Assembly (NCBI GenBank): GCA_963665915.2
Contig: CAXXSG010000002.1
Span: 620,001 to 684,000, forward strand
From: JAFGRU01 sp963665915
GTDB taxonomy: Bacteria; Desulfobacterota; Desulfuromonadia; Desulfuromonadales; JAAYDE01
Direction: 5' to 3'
DNA length: 64,000 nucleotides
The translations under genes were made by a program, and so were the position numbers. The notes under the pieces were generated by a model that saw nothing but the letters and a program-made list of their open reading frames with translations, did no database searches and was not told where the DNA came from. Below are positions 18,716 through 27,497 of this stretch, piece after piece. Position 1 is the first letter of the stretch. Each line of letters begins with the position of its first letter.

Positions 18716-19108
18716 GGAAGGGAAGGTTGAAATATCGAGAAAATCAGGATAGCTGACTCTCGATAGATTAGAGAGGCTAAGTATCGGAGTGAAAATTATT
18801 ATGGGGATTTATTTTGTTTTGTCAATTGTGCCTGCTTTAACAAAGGCTCTCGTCGATTTAAAGTAGAACACCAAAGAAATAGCAGGATCAGCAACGCTGA
18901 AAAATCGATGGCTGCTGTGGCCATCGGCCGACGACTCATCCACGGCCAGGTATAAAAAAGCCGTTTTTTCGATGTCGTCTTCCAAGTTATTTTTTTTCAT
19001 CAATACGAATAAATTTCTCTGAAATAAAAATTTTTCCCACGCGTAAGACAAGCGCATGAAGAAACTGTTTCCTCTTTGATTTCTCTATAACGCGAGTGCC
19101 ATCATTCG
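18716..19108. other. Intergenic stretch, no convincing gene
   Basis: A minus-strand frame of 82 codons (18809-19057) exists but has no ribosome site, no family resemblance and patchy composition. I regard the stretch as non-coding or decayed. Confidence 0.5.
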
Positions 19109-19672
19109 TTAACGATGTCCTTCGTCCTTCGTTGTATCTCCCCGATACTCCAGCATGAACGCCACTATATCCTTTTTCTGAGGCTTCTTCATATTGTGTC
19201 CAAACCAGTTCAGCTGGTTTAAGATCACCTTATTTTCCTCCCCCGTCCTATGCCTCAGATAAATCATCATCATCGTTCCAGTCCGCATTACCCCCTGCTT
19301 ACAATGCACCAGAAACGGCCCGTTCTTTTTTTCAAGTACAATCCCTTTAAATGCTTCAATCATCTCTTCAGTCGGCACCTCTTCCGGCCGTAACTGAAGA
19401 TTTATCAGCTCAATACCATGCTTCCGGCAGAAGTCCTGTTCCATCTCCCACCGCCCATCCCTATCCAATTCATACTGCAGTAGCAGGTTGACAATCGTCT
19501 TGAAATGGTATCGCGATTGCAACCGTTCCAATGCCCATCGGCCCAGCAACCCGCTTCGATACATCTCCCCCTTCAGCACCTCCTCAAAGTGATAAAACAC
19601 CTGATGCCTGTACACCACATACAAGCCCACCAGCACCGCTACTCCAAAAAGGCTGTAAATTAGAACACCCAT
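19109..19672 (-). CDS. Dual-specificity / tyrosine-phosphatase-like membrane protein
   Basis: 187 residues: one N-terminal membrane helix (4-21), then a cysteine-phosphatase fold with the P-loop VHCKQGVMRTG. The nucleophile Cys124 and Arg130 fit CX5R. The start codon overlaps the kinase stop by one base (TGATG), so it is co-translated with a WaaP-like kinase. Substrate could be a phosphoprotein, a lipid phosphate such as phosphatidylglycerophosphate, or an LPS phosphate; the sequence does not decide. Confidence 0.82.
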   Translation of the reverse strand: MGVLIYSLFGVAVLVGLYVVYRHQVFYHFEEVLKGEMYRSGLLGRWALERLQSRYHFKTIVNLLLQYELDRDGRWEMEQDFCRKHGIELINLQLRPEEVPTEEMIEAFKGIVLEKKNGPFLVHCKQGVMRTGTMMMIYLRHRTGEENKVILNQLNWFGHNMKKPQKKDIVAFMLEYRGDTTKDEGHR

Positions 19673-20529
19673 CAGTTAACACTAACTCCTTTTCGTTTCG
19701 CTCTCTCCCCGTGTCTCCAGTTCGTCTTTTCGATCACCCGTCTTAGCCAGTACTTTTCCCTTTCCTTCACCACTGGGTTGAGCTTCACATATTCCCGAAA
19801 GAACCGTATCCTATCCGTTCGGCTCGCCAGATGCCGTTCAACCATATTCAGCTGCACCAGATTCTTCGCCCGCTTATGCGCGCCCATGCGCTGATACCGC
19901 ACCGTCCGTTCATTGTCCAAATAATGAAATGTTCGTGTTTCACCCGCAAGTTCACCAACGAGAATATTCCCACACCGCAGGTCACCATGCGAAATCCCCA
20001 TCCCATGCAGTCGCCCGATTTCCCGTCCCAACTCCGCCAAAAATCGCCGTTTCCTCTTATATGATGAACAGGACCTCGCCTCTTCCGTCAGCCGTTTCAA
20101 ACACTCCCTCAACGTCCCATCAGATCTAGCCTCTTCCGTAACAACAAAATTGCAACTCCCCTTTTTTCCCATCAAAACCAGCTTTGGCTGTCCGAATCCC
20201 TGTTCCGCTAGCATCTCATGCCCTATCAGCGCCCGATACGCCCGGCTACCCAGCATCGCCGCCTTCAGCCCATCCACCCATTTCCGTCGCAGGAACACTT
20301 TGAGATAATACCACCTGCCCTTATATTCAAACCGCCTCACATCCGCGAAAACCGAACTGCTCACCTTTTCGAAGGCCCCCTCACGGTTAAAATCCCCCAC
20401 AAGCACTCTGGCAATCTGTTTGAAAAGAAAATCTCCCCCATCAAATCCTTTTCGAACAACCCCATGGAATCCATCCGTTTCAATGTAGTGAAAATGAGCC
20501 AATTTTGAGTTCTTTTGCAGGTTTTCCAT
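19672..20529 (-). CDS. Kdo/WaaP-type lipopolysaccharide kinase-like protein
   Basis: About 285 residues of the eukaryotic-like kinase fold in the Kdo/WaaP/InaA group. ATP-site Lys in WYYLKVFL (about 77), catalytic loop GISHGDLRCGNIL with Asp183 and Asn188, and a metal-binding Asp in YLDNERTVRYQR near 208. Such kinases phosphorylate inner-core LPS sugars on the cytoplasmic side. ATG 20529 is assumed; an upstream in-frame TTG at 20562 is possible. It pairs with the phosphatase gene and lies in an envelope-gene region. Confidence 0.82.
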   Translation of the reverse strand: MENLQKNSKLAHFHYIETDGFHGVVRKGFDGGDFLFKQIARVLVGDFNREGAFEKVSSSVFADVRRFEYKGRWYYLKVFLRRKWVDGLKAAMLGSRAYRALIGHEMLAEQGFGQPKLVLMGKKGSCNFVVTEEARSDGTLRECLKRLTEEARSCSSYKRKRRFLAELGREIGRLHGMGISHGDLRCGNILVGELAGETRTFHYLDNERTVRYQRMGAHKRAKNLVQLNMVERHLASRTDRIRFFREYVKLNPVVKEREKYWLRRVIEKTNWRHGERAKRKGVSVN

Positions 20530-20863
20530 TTGTAACCGTCTAAATCCCAAAGGGTTATACAAGCTGCCACCGAGCCTCTAATTTACTATTTTCCACCAGC
20601 AAACAGAATACAAAAGAGAGGTAAAACTGCCGTCTTTATTTTCAGATGAAGGTTTCCCCCCATTTTCCCATCTTCAGTGGGGGTCATCGGAAGCATCCCA
20701 TATTAATAGAAGGAATATGATCTTGTAAAGGAGGCGGATTCTACTGGCAAGTGCAACGTCAAAAAACACCTCATTAGAGGATCAATAACCAAGACACTTT
20801 CCTGGCCGGTTGTTCAGCTTGTCTGGCAAGCTGAATCTCCTCTTCGGTGACGGTTCTGAAGTC

Positions 20864-21222
20864 TCAGTGTTTAGGGAAATACTGACGATTCAAGCCGTTC
20901 ATGACTGACCGTGGAGCGACCGGGTTGTTGCAGCCAGTCGGATATCTGTTCGAGACTCCACTCAAGTCGGAGCTGGTTCTCAATCCGTTGCCAAGTCTCC
21001 GGCTGGATCGGTGCTCGTGGTTTTCCCTGATGCCTTTCTTGGGCCGGTAGGTGAGCTTGCCTCGGACGATAGCCACGTTGGCCGCAGTTGCCTCAGCTCA
21101 CGGCTGATGGTTGACTTATGGACTTCGAGCAAATCTGCAATACGGGTTTGTGACTGTCCTGCTGTCTTGTGAGCGTAAATCTGGTGTCTTTGTTATTGGG
21201 CAAGCTGCGTGTAATGTTTCAT
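20864..21222 (-). mobile_element. IS30-family transposase remnant
   Basis: The minus strand starts with a good ribosome site (AAAGGAG) and ATG at 21222, reading MKHYTQLAQ, a stop, then QRHQIYAHKTAGQSQ and TRIADLLEVHKSTISREL, the helix-turn-helix of IS30 transposases. After a frameshift it continues RIENQLRLEWSLEQISDWL and STVSHERLNRQYFPKH, again IS30-like. Everything beyond (the DDE catalytic part) is missing. No terminal inverted repeats were found. An extinct insertion that separates the kinase-phosphatase pair from the YejM-like gene. Confidence 0.8.
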
Positions 21223-21360
21223 CTGTGCTCCTTTGACCGGCTAGTCTAGGTGGCATAGATACTACCGCAGCTTGCTCACTTAAACCAACCGTGCAAAGTT
21301 GCACGTACGAATTGAATCCGGGGGATCTGATCACAGAGGCAGTACATCTCAATCAACAGA

Positions 21361-23259
21361 TTACTTCCGTTTGAATCTGCCCAGCTCGCCCATCAGTCTG
21401 ACGAATGTCTGTTGATTGTTTTTTATGAATTCCCCATCATCCTCTACAGGGACATCATCCTTGGTATTCAACGTGTTTTGAAAGGACCCCGCCGCTTTCA
21501 AGGGAATGGACATTTTATAGCGAGGACCTGCATAACAGATTCGCGACCAGTCGCTGATGACGGTGTAGGGCCGTTGCTGATCGCTCAGAAGGTTGTAGCC
21601 GAGGGAATAATCCCCCGGAGTATTTTTAACCCCCAGGAATGGCAACAGGGTTGGCGCGATGTCGAGATGACTGGTCATCTTTTCCACTGGTCCGGTGCCG
21701 GTGTCCGGAATCCAAAGGATTAATGGGGTTCTGATCTGTTCTTCGACAAAAGTCGAGCCGTGTCCCCACCGTCCTTTTTCCATGAACTCCTCACCGTGGT
21801 CGCCTGTGAGGAGGACAATCGTATTTTTTAAAAGGTCTTTCCGTTCCAGAAACTCGATGATCCTGGCAAACTGGCTGTCGAGGTGATGGCAGGAATTGAT
21901 GTAGCGGTTTTTGATTAACTCAATATCCTTTTCAAGGTCCATGGTGGCGTAATTGAAATCCTGGAGATATTCTTTGCGGAGGATGCTCTCCTCGGGAAAG
22001 TAATAGCGGGCATGGGGCGACTCAAAAAACATGAAGGTCATGAATGGTAGATTTTTATCCTGTTTTTCAATGAACCGGATAAGATTGGTTACGTTTTTTC
22101 GGTCTCTCTGCCAGCCCTGGCCGGTATTATTGTCATGCAGAGAATCCCGAGGAATGGATGAAAACAGGGTTTTATCGAATTCCGGATATGAAAATTTGGC
22201 GCTGGTGTACATGCTCATCTGATACTTCTGCTGCTGGAGTACGTCCATGATGACGGGACTGCGTCTGGTATTCAGGAAATCAAACCAGTAGGGGCCGTAA
22301 AGCCCGTAAAACATGGAGAACAAACCCATCCTTGTGCCGTTGCCGCCGCTGTAGTGATTGAGAAAATGATGGGAACGTTGAGCGAATTCCCAGGCCGCGG
22401 GGGTGATCTCAGGGTCGAGCATGTCCCAGCGCCAAGATTCCGCGACCAGCCAGACAATATTCAAGGGCCGCGCAGGTGTATCAATCTGCAGTTTTTTCAG
22501 CGGATAGTTCAGAGCCGTGTCGCTCAGCTTGACCTTGAGCTCGTTCCGGGAATTGTCCTTGATCCCAAATTTCTTGGCCAGGCCGCGAAAAGTACAGGGG
22601 AGATATCCGGGGAAGGCTTGTGCCGAAATCAAAACCGGGGCATAGCCTTTGATGGAACTGAGGCCGTAGGCAACGCGCTCGCCGGCAGCAGACAGGAGAA
22701 AAATCAACAGAAGGTATCGATACAGTTTGCGCGGGCGGCGGAGCCAGTCAAAAGTTTTTCTGGTTGAAATGAGATACAGACCCCGGCACAGGACTACCTG
22801 TAAAACTATAAAAACGAGTATTGCGAGGGTGAAAAGGATTACGGTGGCATTATCTCCACCCATCGAGTCAATGCCGCCGGGGGTTGTGACCAGATTCCAG
22901 ACGAACCCGTTGATATGAAAACCGAAAATTTCAAAAATTCTAGTGTCGGCGAAAAGAAGAATGCTTGTTCCCGCCGTAAGGGCGATGGCAAGCGTATAAA
23001 CCATCCTTGCTGCTGTTGGTGAAATGTTCTTGTTTGCCATGCGCAAGGCCAGAATGCGGTGAGAAAATTTGGTGATTACCAAGGCCGGCAGCAGATATAT
23101 AAACCCATAGCTGAGGTACACCGCAAACACGTAAATCGAGGCTGGTGCCGTTTCGAACAAAGCCGTACGTTTCAGGTACGGTGCTGTTACAAGCAAAATC
23201 ACCAGGTAGGACAGAAAGAAAAAATGGTTCAGGAAGGCATTGCGCTGAAAAAAGTTCAT
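21361..23259 (-). CDS. YejM/PbgA-like inner-membrane sulfatase-fold protein
   Basis: 632 residues: five membrane helices in the first ~200 residues, then a periplasmic alkaline-phosphatase/sulfatase domain. The segment NIVWLVAESWRWDML followed by HYSGGNGTRMGLFSMFYGLYG (Thr309 at the nucleophile position) is characteristic of YejM/PbgA, and GDHGEEFMEKGRWGHG gives metal ligands. In enterobacteria YejM senses LPS in the periplasm and controls LpxC turnover; here a transferase or sensor role is open. 24 bases after the PAP2 gene, so same operon. Confidence 0.87.
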   Translation of the reverse strand: MNFFQRNAFLNHFFFLSYLVILLVTAPYLKRTALFETAPASIYVFAVYLSYGFIYLLPALVITKFSHRILALRMANKNISPTAARMVYTLAIALTAGTSILLFADTRIFEIFGFHINGFVWNLVTTPGGIDSMGGDNATVILFTLAILVFIVLQVVLCRGLYLISTRKTFDWLRRPRKLYRYLLLIFLLSAAGERVAYGLSSIKGYAPVLISAQAFPGYLPCTFRGLAKKFGIKDNSRNELKVKLSDTALNYPLKKLQIDTPARPLNIVWLVAESWRWDMLDPEITPAAWEFAQRSHHFLNHYSGGNGTRMGLFSMFYGLYGPYWFDFLNTRRSPVIMDVLQQQKYQMSMYTSAKFSYPEFDKTLFSSIPRDSLHDNNTGQGWQRDRKNVTNLIRFIEKQDKNLPFMTFMFFESPHARYYFPEESILRKEYLQDFNYATMDLEKDIELIKNRYINSCHHLDSQFARIIEFLERKDLLKNTIVLLTGDHGEEFMEKGRWGHGSTFVEEQIRTPLILWIPDTGTGPVEKMTSHLDIAPTLLPFLGVKNTPGDYSLGYNLLSDQQRPYTVISDWSRICYAGPRYKMSIPLKAAGSFQNTLNTKDDVPVEDDGEFIKNNQQTFVRLMGELGRFKRK

Positions 23260-23283
23260 ATTGAAATAATTCTTGTTTTTGGG

Positions 23284-24018
23284 TTAGCTGAAATTAGGTT
23301 TCGATTCATCAGTTGTTTTCAGAAGTTTACCTTTAAAGACCAATTTAAAAAGCCCCACGGCCACCAGCCAGCAAATTATGGCGCTCCAGAAATTGTGTGA
23401 AACAAAGTGTGCTCCGCGTGCGACCTGCCCAAAACTGAAAAGGATGCCAAGGCTCAGCCCGGCCACAAGCCCGGCCAGTGCAAGTCTCCGGCGTCTCTGG
23501 TAAAAGATGAAATAACTACCCATCAGGGAAAAACCACCTGAAGCGTGACCTGCTGGAAAACAGTGGCCCCTTTTGCAGGATTCAGGCGGTGGCTCGAACA
23601 GACTGGTATGGGGAACGCTCCCGCCAAAGGTCTCGATGGCCCACGGGCAGTGGCGGTTGGTTGTTGCTTTGCCAAAGGCTACGGTACCTGTCCCCAAACC
23701 GATACAGAGCGCGAGAAACAGAAAAGCTCGGCGCCAGCGCTTCAGTTTCGACCACAGGCAGCCGAGTCCGCTGATGAGAACGGATGCCAGTGCAATTCCC
23801 AGGACCAGTTTTTGTCCCCCTTTGTGGATCAGCCTTTCGGCCCACCAGCTTTTTTTGAAGGGCCATTCACCTGCTGAAAAATCAAAAAAATGTTGGGAGA
23901 AAGCCATGTCCCAATCGGTGTACGCAAAGAATGCGACCAGAATGGTGAAGAGCAGAAGCGGCAGGAGAAGGTGAAACACCCAGAATCTGTGATTGACCGA
24001 AGACATGTGGGCACTCAC
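23284..24018 (-). CDS. PAP2-family membrane phosphatase
   Basis: 244 residues with about six membrane helices. The three PAP2 motifs are present in slightly variant form: KATTNRHCP (about 118), PAGHASGG (about 155) and ARGAHFVSHNFWSA (about 205). The family removes or transfers phosphate on lipid phosphates such as undecaprenyl pyrophosphate, lipid A or phosphatidylglycerophosphate. It overlaps the LtaS-like gene by four bases and precedes the YejM-like gene, so the three form one unit. Confidence 0.88.
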   Translation of the reverse strand: MSAHMSSVNHRFWVFHLLLPLLLFTILVAFFAYTDWDMAFSQHFFDFSAGEWPFKKSWWAERLIHKGGQKLVLGIALASVLISGLGCLWSKLKRWRRAFLFLALCIGLGTGTVAFGKATTNRHCPWAIETFGGSVPHTSLFEPPPESCKRGHCFPAGHASGGFSLMGSYFIFYQRRRRLALAGLVAGLSLGILFSFGQVARGAHFVSHNFWSAIICWLVAVGLFKLVFKGKLLKTTDESKPNFS

Positions 24019-25925
24019 TGGTAGCGGTGTTGGCTGAAAAGATCAAAAGCGGTCTGATAAATGGCGGCAGCCCGGTCGAACATCTGCGGATTATCCGACA
24101 ACTGGGTCATCGTCTTCAGGTCCCGGTCATAGCGGTAAAGGTGGGCTGATTTCTGAAGTCCCAGGACGGCCAGATGATCACCGACCAGCATGGCCACATC
24201 ATGGTTATGATTGAGAAACAAAGGGTGTTTTTCGGGCTCATGGTTGTCTTTCAAGACATCCTGACCGTAAAACGGTGCCGTATAGGAAAGACCGAGCATT
24301 CCCAGGATAGTCGGAGCGATATCAACCTGACCGATGGGACGGTCGACATGGGCTGCTGGAACTTTGCCTGGTGCGTAAAACATCAGGGGGATGTGGTAAG
24401 TGGCAACGGGAATTTCGGCGCGTCCGTAAACCCGGGCACAATGGTCGGCAACGATGACAAAAAGGGTACGTTCGAACCAGGGGTGATGGCGAGCCTGTTT
24501 CAGAAACTGCCCCAGGGCGTAATCGGCATACCGTACCCCGGCCTTGCGTCCGCCCCCTTCTGACGGAATTCCGGGAAGACTTTTTGGGAAAGAGTAGGGA
24601 CTGTGATTGGAGGTTGTCATGATAATGGAGAAAAAAGGTTGTTTCTTGTAGAAAATGTTGTCGTAGTAGCTCTGGGCGTGGCGGAAAAGGTCCCCGTCGG
24701 AGACTCCCCAGATGTTGGTGAACTCCGGGTCGGTGATATCGGTACGGTCACTGATGGCAAACCCGTTGTTGGAAAAGAAATAGTTCATGTTGTCAAAGGT
24801 CCCGTAACCGCCGTACAGAAAGCTGGTATGATAGCCGTTGTCCTGCATGATCTGCCCCCAGTTGGCGATGTGCTCGTTGCCGGGACGTTTGAGAATGGCC
24901 TCGCTCGGTATTGGCGGGAACGAGGTGCTTATAGCCTCCAGTCCTCGCACGGTTCTGGTGCCCGAAGCATAGGCCCGGGTAAACAGCATTCCTTCCTTGC
25001 TCAATCTGTCAAAGTTGGGTGTCAGGTCTTTAGAACCGCCTAAAGTACGGCTGAACGAGGCACTGAACGATTCTTCGACAATGACGACAACGTTTAACCG
25101 GCCGAGACCGTTCGGTCTGGTTGCATGTTTTCTGGCCAGGTTTTCTTGATCTTTGCTGATGAAAACCCCATCACCGTTCAACTCCGAACGAACAAGCTGA
25201 AATGCCTTGGGTTTATCCAGAGTCCGATAGTAGGCATTGTAGTCAAGGTGGTTCGTGCGAAAGGACCGAAACAGGCTGCTGATCCCGTTGTGTGTTAATT
25301 CTTTACTGACCCGGTTGGTGGAAAAATCGAGACTGTCGGTGGATACCAGCAGGGCCGGGCCTAATAACAGCAAATGACATGTAAGTACTAACAAGCGCTG
25401 TCTGAAACGAGTTGAAATTTGAAAAGCCGGGGTGACCTTTGTCCATAACCAGGACAGTACTAGTCCCGCCACCACCGCATCGAACAGGATAATTCGGCCA
25501 ACCGGGTAAGACTCCCAGATATTGACGAAAACCTCATGTGGGTAGATCAGGTAATCGACAGCCACCAAGTTAAAACGGGCATCGAATTCCTTGAAAAAAA
25601 AGAACTCAACACCGGCCAGGTAAAGCAGGCTGAACAGAGAGATGAAAAGCAGCAGGCCGAAGCAGATGTGGTGCCACCCTCTTTTGACGAATCGATCTGG
25701 GAGGAGAGTAAGATAGATGCTGGCCGGAAGGTTAAGAAATATCAGAACAACCGCGTCATTGACTAAGCCCGTGGCCAGAACAGCCGGTATGTCCATCAAA
25801 CTGATTTCGGCGTGAGTGCCGAAGAATTTCCAGAGGATTAAACGCAGCAGCAGTGATAGAAAAAGGTAAAAAAGTGAAATCAGTAGAAGCGGCCGAAAGC
25901 GGCCAAGCCAGACAAGCCGGGGCAT
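24015..25925 (-). CDS. LtaS/OpgB-like sulfatase-family membrane phosphotransferase
   Basis: 636 residues: five membrane helices in residues 10-190, then an extracytoplasmic sulfatase-fold domain. Metal and nucleophile elements: VVIVEESFSASF, SGTRTVRGLEA (Thr325 likely nucleophile), IMTTSNHSPY and VADHCARVYG. LtaS-type enzymes move phosphoglycerol from phosphatidylglycerol; in Gram-negatives relatives decorate glucans or LPS. ATG 25925 is chosen because AGGATGG precedes it; in-frame ATG 25934 and TTG 25958 are alternatives. Sits behind a sigma54-type promoter. Confidence 0.87.
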   Translation of the reverse strand: MPRLVWLGRFRPLLLISLFYLFLSLLLRLILWKFFGTHAEISLMDIPAVLATGLVNDAVVLIFLNLPASIYLTLLPDRFVKRGWHHICFGLLLFISLFSLLYLAGVEFFFFKEFDARFNLVAVDYLIYPHEVFVNIWESYPVGRIILFDAVVAGLVLSWLWTKVTPAFQISTRFRQRLLVLTCHLLLLGPALLVSTDSLDFSTNRVSKELTHNGISSLFRSFRTNHLDYNAYYRTLDKPKAFQLVRSELNGDGVFISKDQENLARKHATRPNGLGRLNVVVIVEESFSASFSRTLGGSKDLTPNFDRLSKEGMLFTRAYASGTRTVRGLEAISTSFPPIPSEAILKRPGNEHIANWGQIMQDNGYHTSFLYGGYGTFDNMNYFFSNNGFAISDRTDITDPEFTNIWGVSDGDLFRHAQSYYDNIFYKKQPFFSIIMTTSNHSPYSFPKSLPGIPSEGGGRKAGVRYADYALGQFLKQARHHPWFERTLFVIVADHCARVYGRAEIPVATYHIPLMFYAPGKVPAAHVDRPIGQVDIAPTILGMLGLSYTAPFYGQDVLKDNHEPEKHPLFLNHNHDVAMLVGDHLAVLGLQKSAHLYRYDRDLKTMTQLSDNPQMFDRAAAIYQTAFDLFSQHRYQ

Positions 25926-25953
25926 GTTCACCATCCTGAAAAGAGTAATTCTT

Positions 25954-25978
25954 GACAACCATTAATTAAAAGGTTGTC
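25954..25978. repeat. Inverted repeat in the leader of the LtaS-like gene
   Basis: GACAACC (25954-25960) and GGTTGTC (25972-25978) are perfect arms around an 11-base A/T loop. It lies between the predicted sigma54 start site and the coding start, so it could be a leader hairpin or an operator. Confidence 0.45.
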
Positions 25979-25997
25979 GCATCAGGAGGTTCAGGAT

Positions 25998-26013
25998 AGC
26001 AGTAAAGATGCCA
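25998..26013 (-). promoter_or_regulatory. Sigma54 promoter for the envelope operon
   Basis: The minus strand reads TGGCATCTTTACTGCT. It has the invariant GG and GC dinucleotides of the -24/-12 elements at the correct spacing and matches TGGCAC-N5-TTGCT closely. It is about 73 bases before the LtaS-like start and directly behind the sigma54-dependent regulator gene. Confidence 0.75.
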
Positions 26014-26063
26014 GAGAAATTAAGATGGAATAACAATAGGTTATGAATTGTTTTGAAGTTTAT

Positions 26064-26081
26064 TGTAAAAAAATTTTTACA
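26064..26081. promoter_or_regulatory. Palindrome at enhancer distance upstream of the sigma54 promoter
   Basis: TGTAAAAAAATTTTTACA has perfect 8-base arms. Its centre lies about 85 bases before the predicted sigma54 start site, a typical position for the binding site of an NtrC-type activator. It also sits 43 bases after the regulator's stop codon, so a weak terminator is the alternative. Confidence 0.5.
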
Positions 26082-26123
26082 GGAAACGTATTTGGAGGGG
26101 CGTATTGTTGAAATTTTTTACGG

Positions 26124-27497
26124 TCACTCGATTCCCAGTTTTTTCAGTTTGTATTGAAGGTTGCTGCGACTGACACCCAGAATAGAGGCTGCTCGGGCCT
26201 GGATACCCTTCGCCTCGATAAGTGCACGACGAATAAATTGCTCCTCTACCTGTTCCAAGTATTGAGGGAGGGAAAAATCCTTGGAGAAAGAAGAAATTCC
26301 ACATGAAACTTCAGAATGGCGATTTTCTTCGAGATGACTTATTTCTTCCGGCAGGGAAGTAGTCAGCAGCGCATCCGTGGTGCTGAAAAGGATTCCCCTT
26401 TCGATAGCATTTCGAAGTTCCCGGATGTTCCCGGGCCAGGAGTAGCTTTTCATGCAATCCATGGCCTCAGATGAAATATCGGTGACATTACGTCCAAGCT
26501 CAATGGCCAGTTGGTGCAGAAAGTGGTGGGCTAGAAGGGGAATGTCGGCGGGGCGCTCCCGTAGCGGTGGTACTTTCAATTCAACCACTTTCAGGCGGTA
26601 ATAAAGGTCCTGACGGAATTCCCCGGTGGCGACCATGTCTGTCAGGTCCCTGTTGGTTGCCGCGACAACCCGGATGTTGCTGCTGAGTTCAACGGTTCCA
26701 CCGACCCGACGGAAGTGCTTTTCCTGCAGTAGGCGCAACAGCTTGGGTTGCAGAGTGGGGGAGAGTTCTCCAATTTCGTCCAGAAACAGAGTCCCGTTAT
26801 TCGCGATCTCCACAAGCCCTTTTTTCCGTTCTATCGCGCCTGTAAAGGCGCCCCGTTCGTGACCGAAAATTTCGCTTTCAAGCAGGGTTTCAGTCAAGGC
26901 TGCGCAATTGATCGCCACCCAGGGATCTCCGGACCGGGAGCTTGAACGATGAAGGGTGCGCGCCACCAGCTCTTTGCCGACCCCGGTTTCTCCGGTAATT
27001 AATATCGGGGAAGGAGCCTTTGCAACTTGCGCGATCTCGGCGCTAAGCCTCTGGACTGGAGGACTCTGGCCGATAATCTCCTTACCGTAGCTTTTTTCGA
27101 GCTGACTCCGAAGGGCCTGGTTCTCAACCTGAATGCTATGGTGCGTCAGGGCCTTTTCAATGGTGAGAATAGCATCTTCATTGTTGAACGGTTTGAGAAG
27201 GTAGTCGAATACACCGCCTTTTATAGCTTTAAGGGCTGTTTCGACCGTGGCGAACGCAGTCATGATGATGAACGGGATGTCGCCATAATCTCTGCGTACA
27301 GCCTGAAAGAGTTCCAGACCGTCCATACGCGGCATTTTAAGGTCGGAGAGTATCAAGGAAACTCCCCTATGCTCCAGAAACTCCAGGGCGGCAAAGGCAT
27401 TTTCGGCGGTGCTGACCTGGTAACCCGCCTCCCGAAGGAGCTGCGAAAGAACCACACAGTAATTTTTTTCATCGTCAACCACCAAGATATGGTGCAT
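26124..27497 (-). CDS. Sigma54-dependent response regulator (NtrC/ZraR type)
   Basis: 457 residues: receiver domain with acidic pocket VVDDE and phospho-acceptor Asp52 (LSDLKMPRMDG); AAA+ domain with Walker A GETGVGKE, the sigma54-contact loop GAFTGA and the arginine-finger region; C-terminal Fis-type helix-turn-helix (EAKGIQARAASILGVSRSNLQYKLKKLG). ATG 27497 is preferred, preceded by AAAGGAGG; a longer frame to 27608 overlaps the kinase. It overlaps the kinase gene by 23 bases, so the two form a two-component pair. All catalytic elements look intact. Confidence 0.96.
   Translation of the reverse strand: MHHILVVDDEKNYCVVLSQLLREAGYQVSTAENAFAALEFLEHRGVSLILSDLKMPRMDGLELFQAVRRDYGDIPFIIMTAFATVETALKAIKGGVFDYLLKPFNNEDAILTIEKALTHHSIQVENQALRSQLEKSYGKEIIGQSPPVQRLSAEIAQVAKAPSPILITGETGVGKELVARTLHRSSSRSGDPWVAINCAALTETLLESEIFGHERGAFTGAIERKKGLVEIANNGTLFLDEIGELSPTLQPKLLRLLQEKHFRRVGGTVELSSNIRVVAATNRDLTDMVATGEFRQDLYYRLKVVELKVPPLRERPADIPLLAHHFLHQLAIELGRNVTDISSEAMDCMKSYSWPGNIRELRNAIERGILFSTTDALLTTSLPEEISHLEENRHSEVSCGISSFSKDFSLPQYLEQVEEQFIRRALIEAKGIQARAASILGVSRSNLQYKLKKLGIE

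Noticed and set aside
18809..19057. 82-codon minus-strand frame downstream of the phosphatase/hut gap
   Set aside because: No ribosome site, no recognised family, could be chance.
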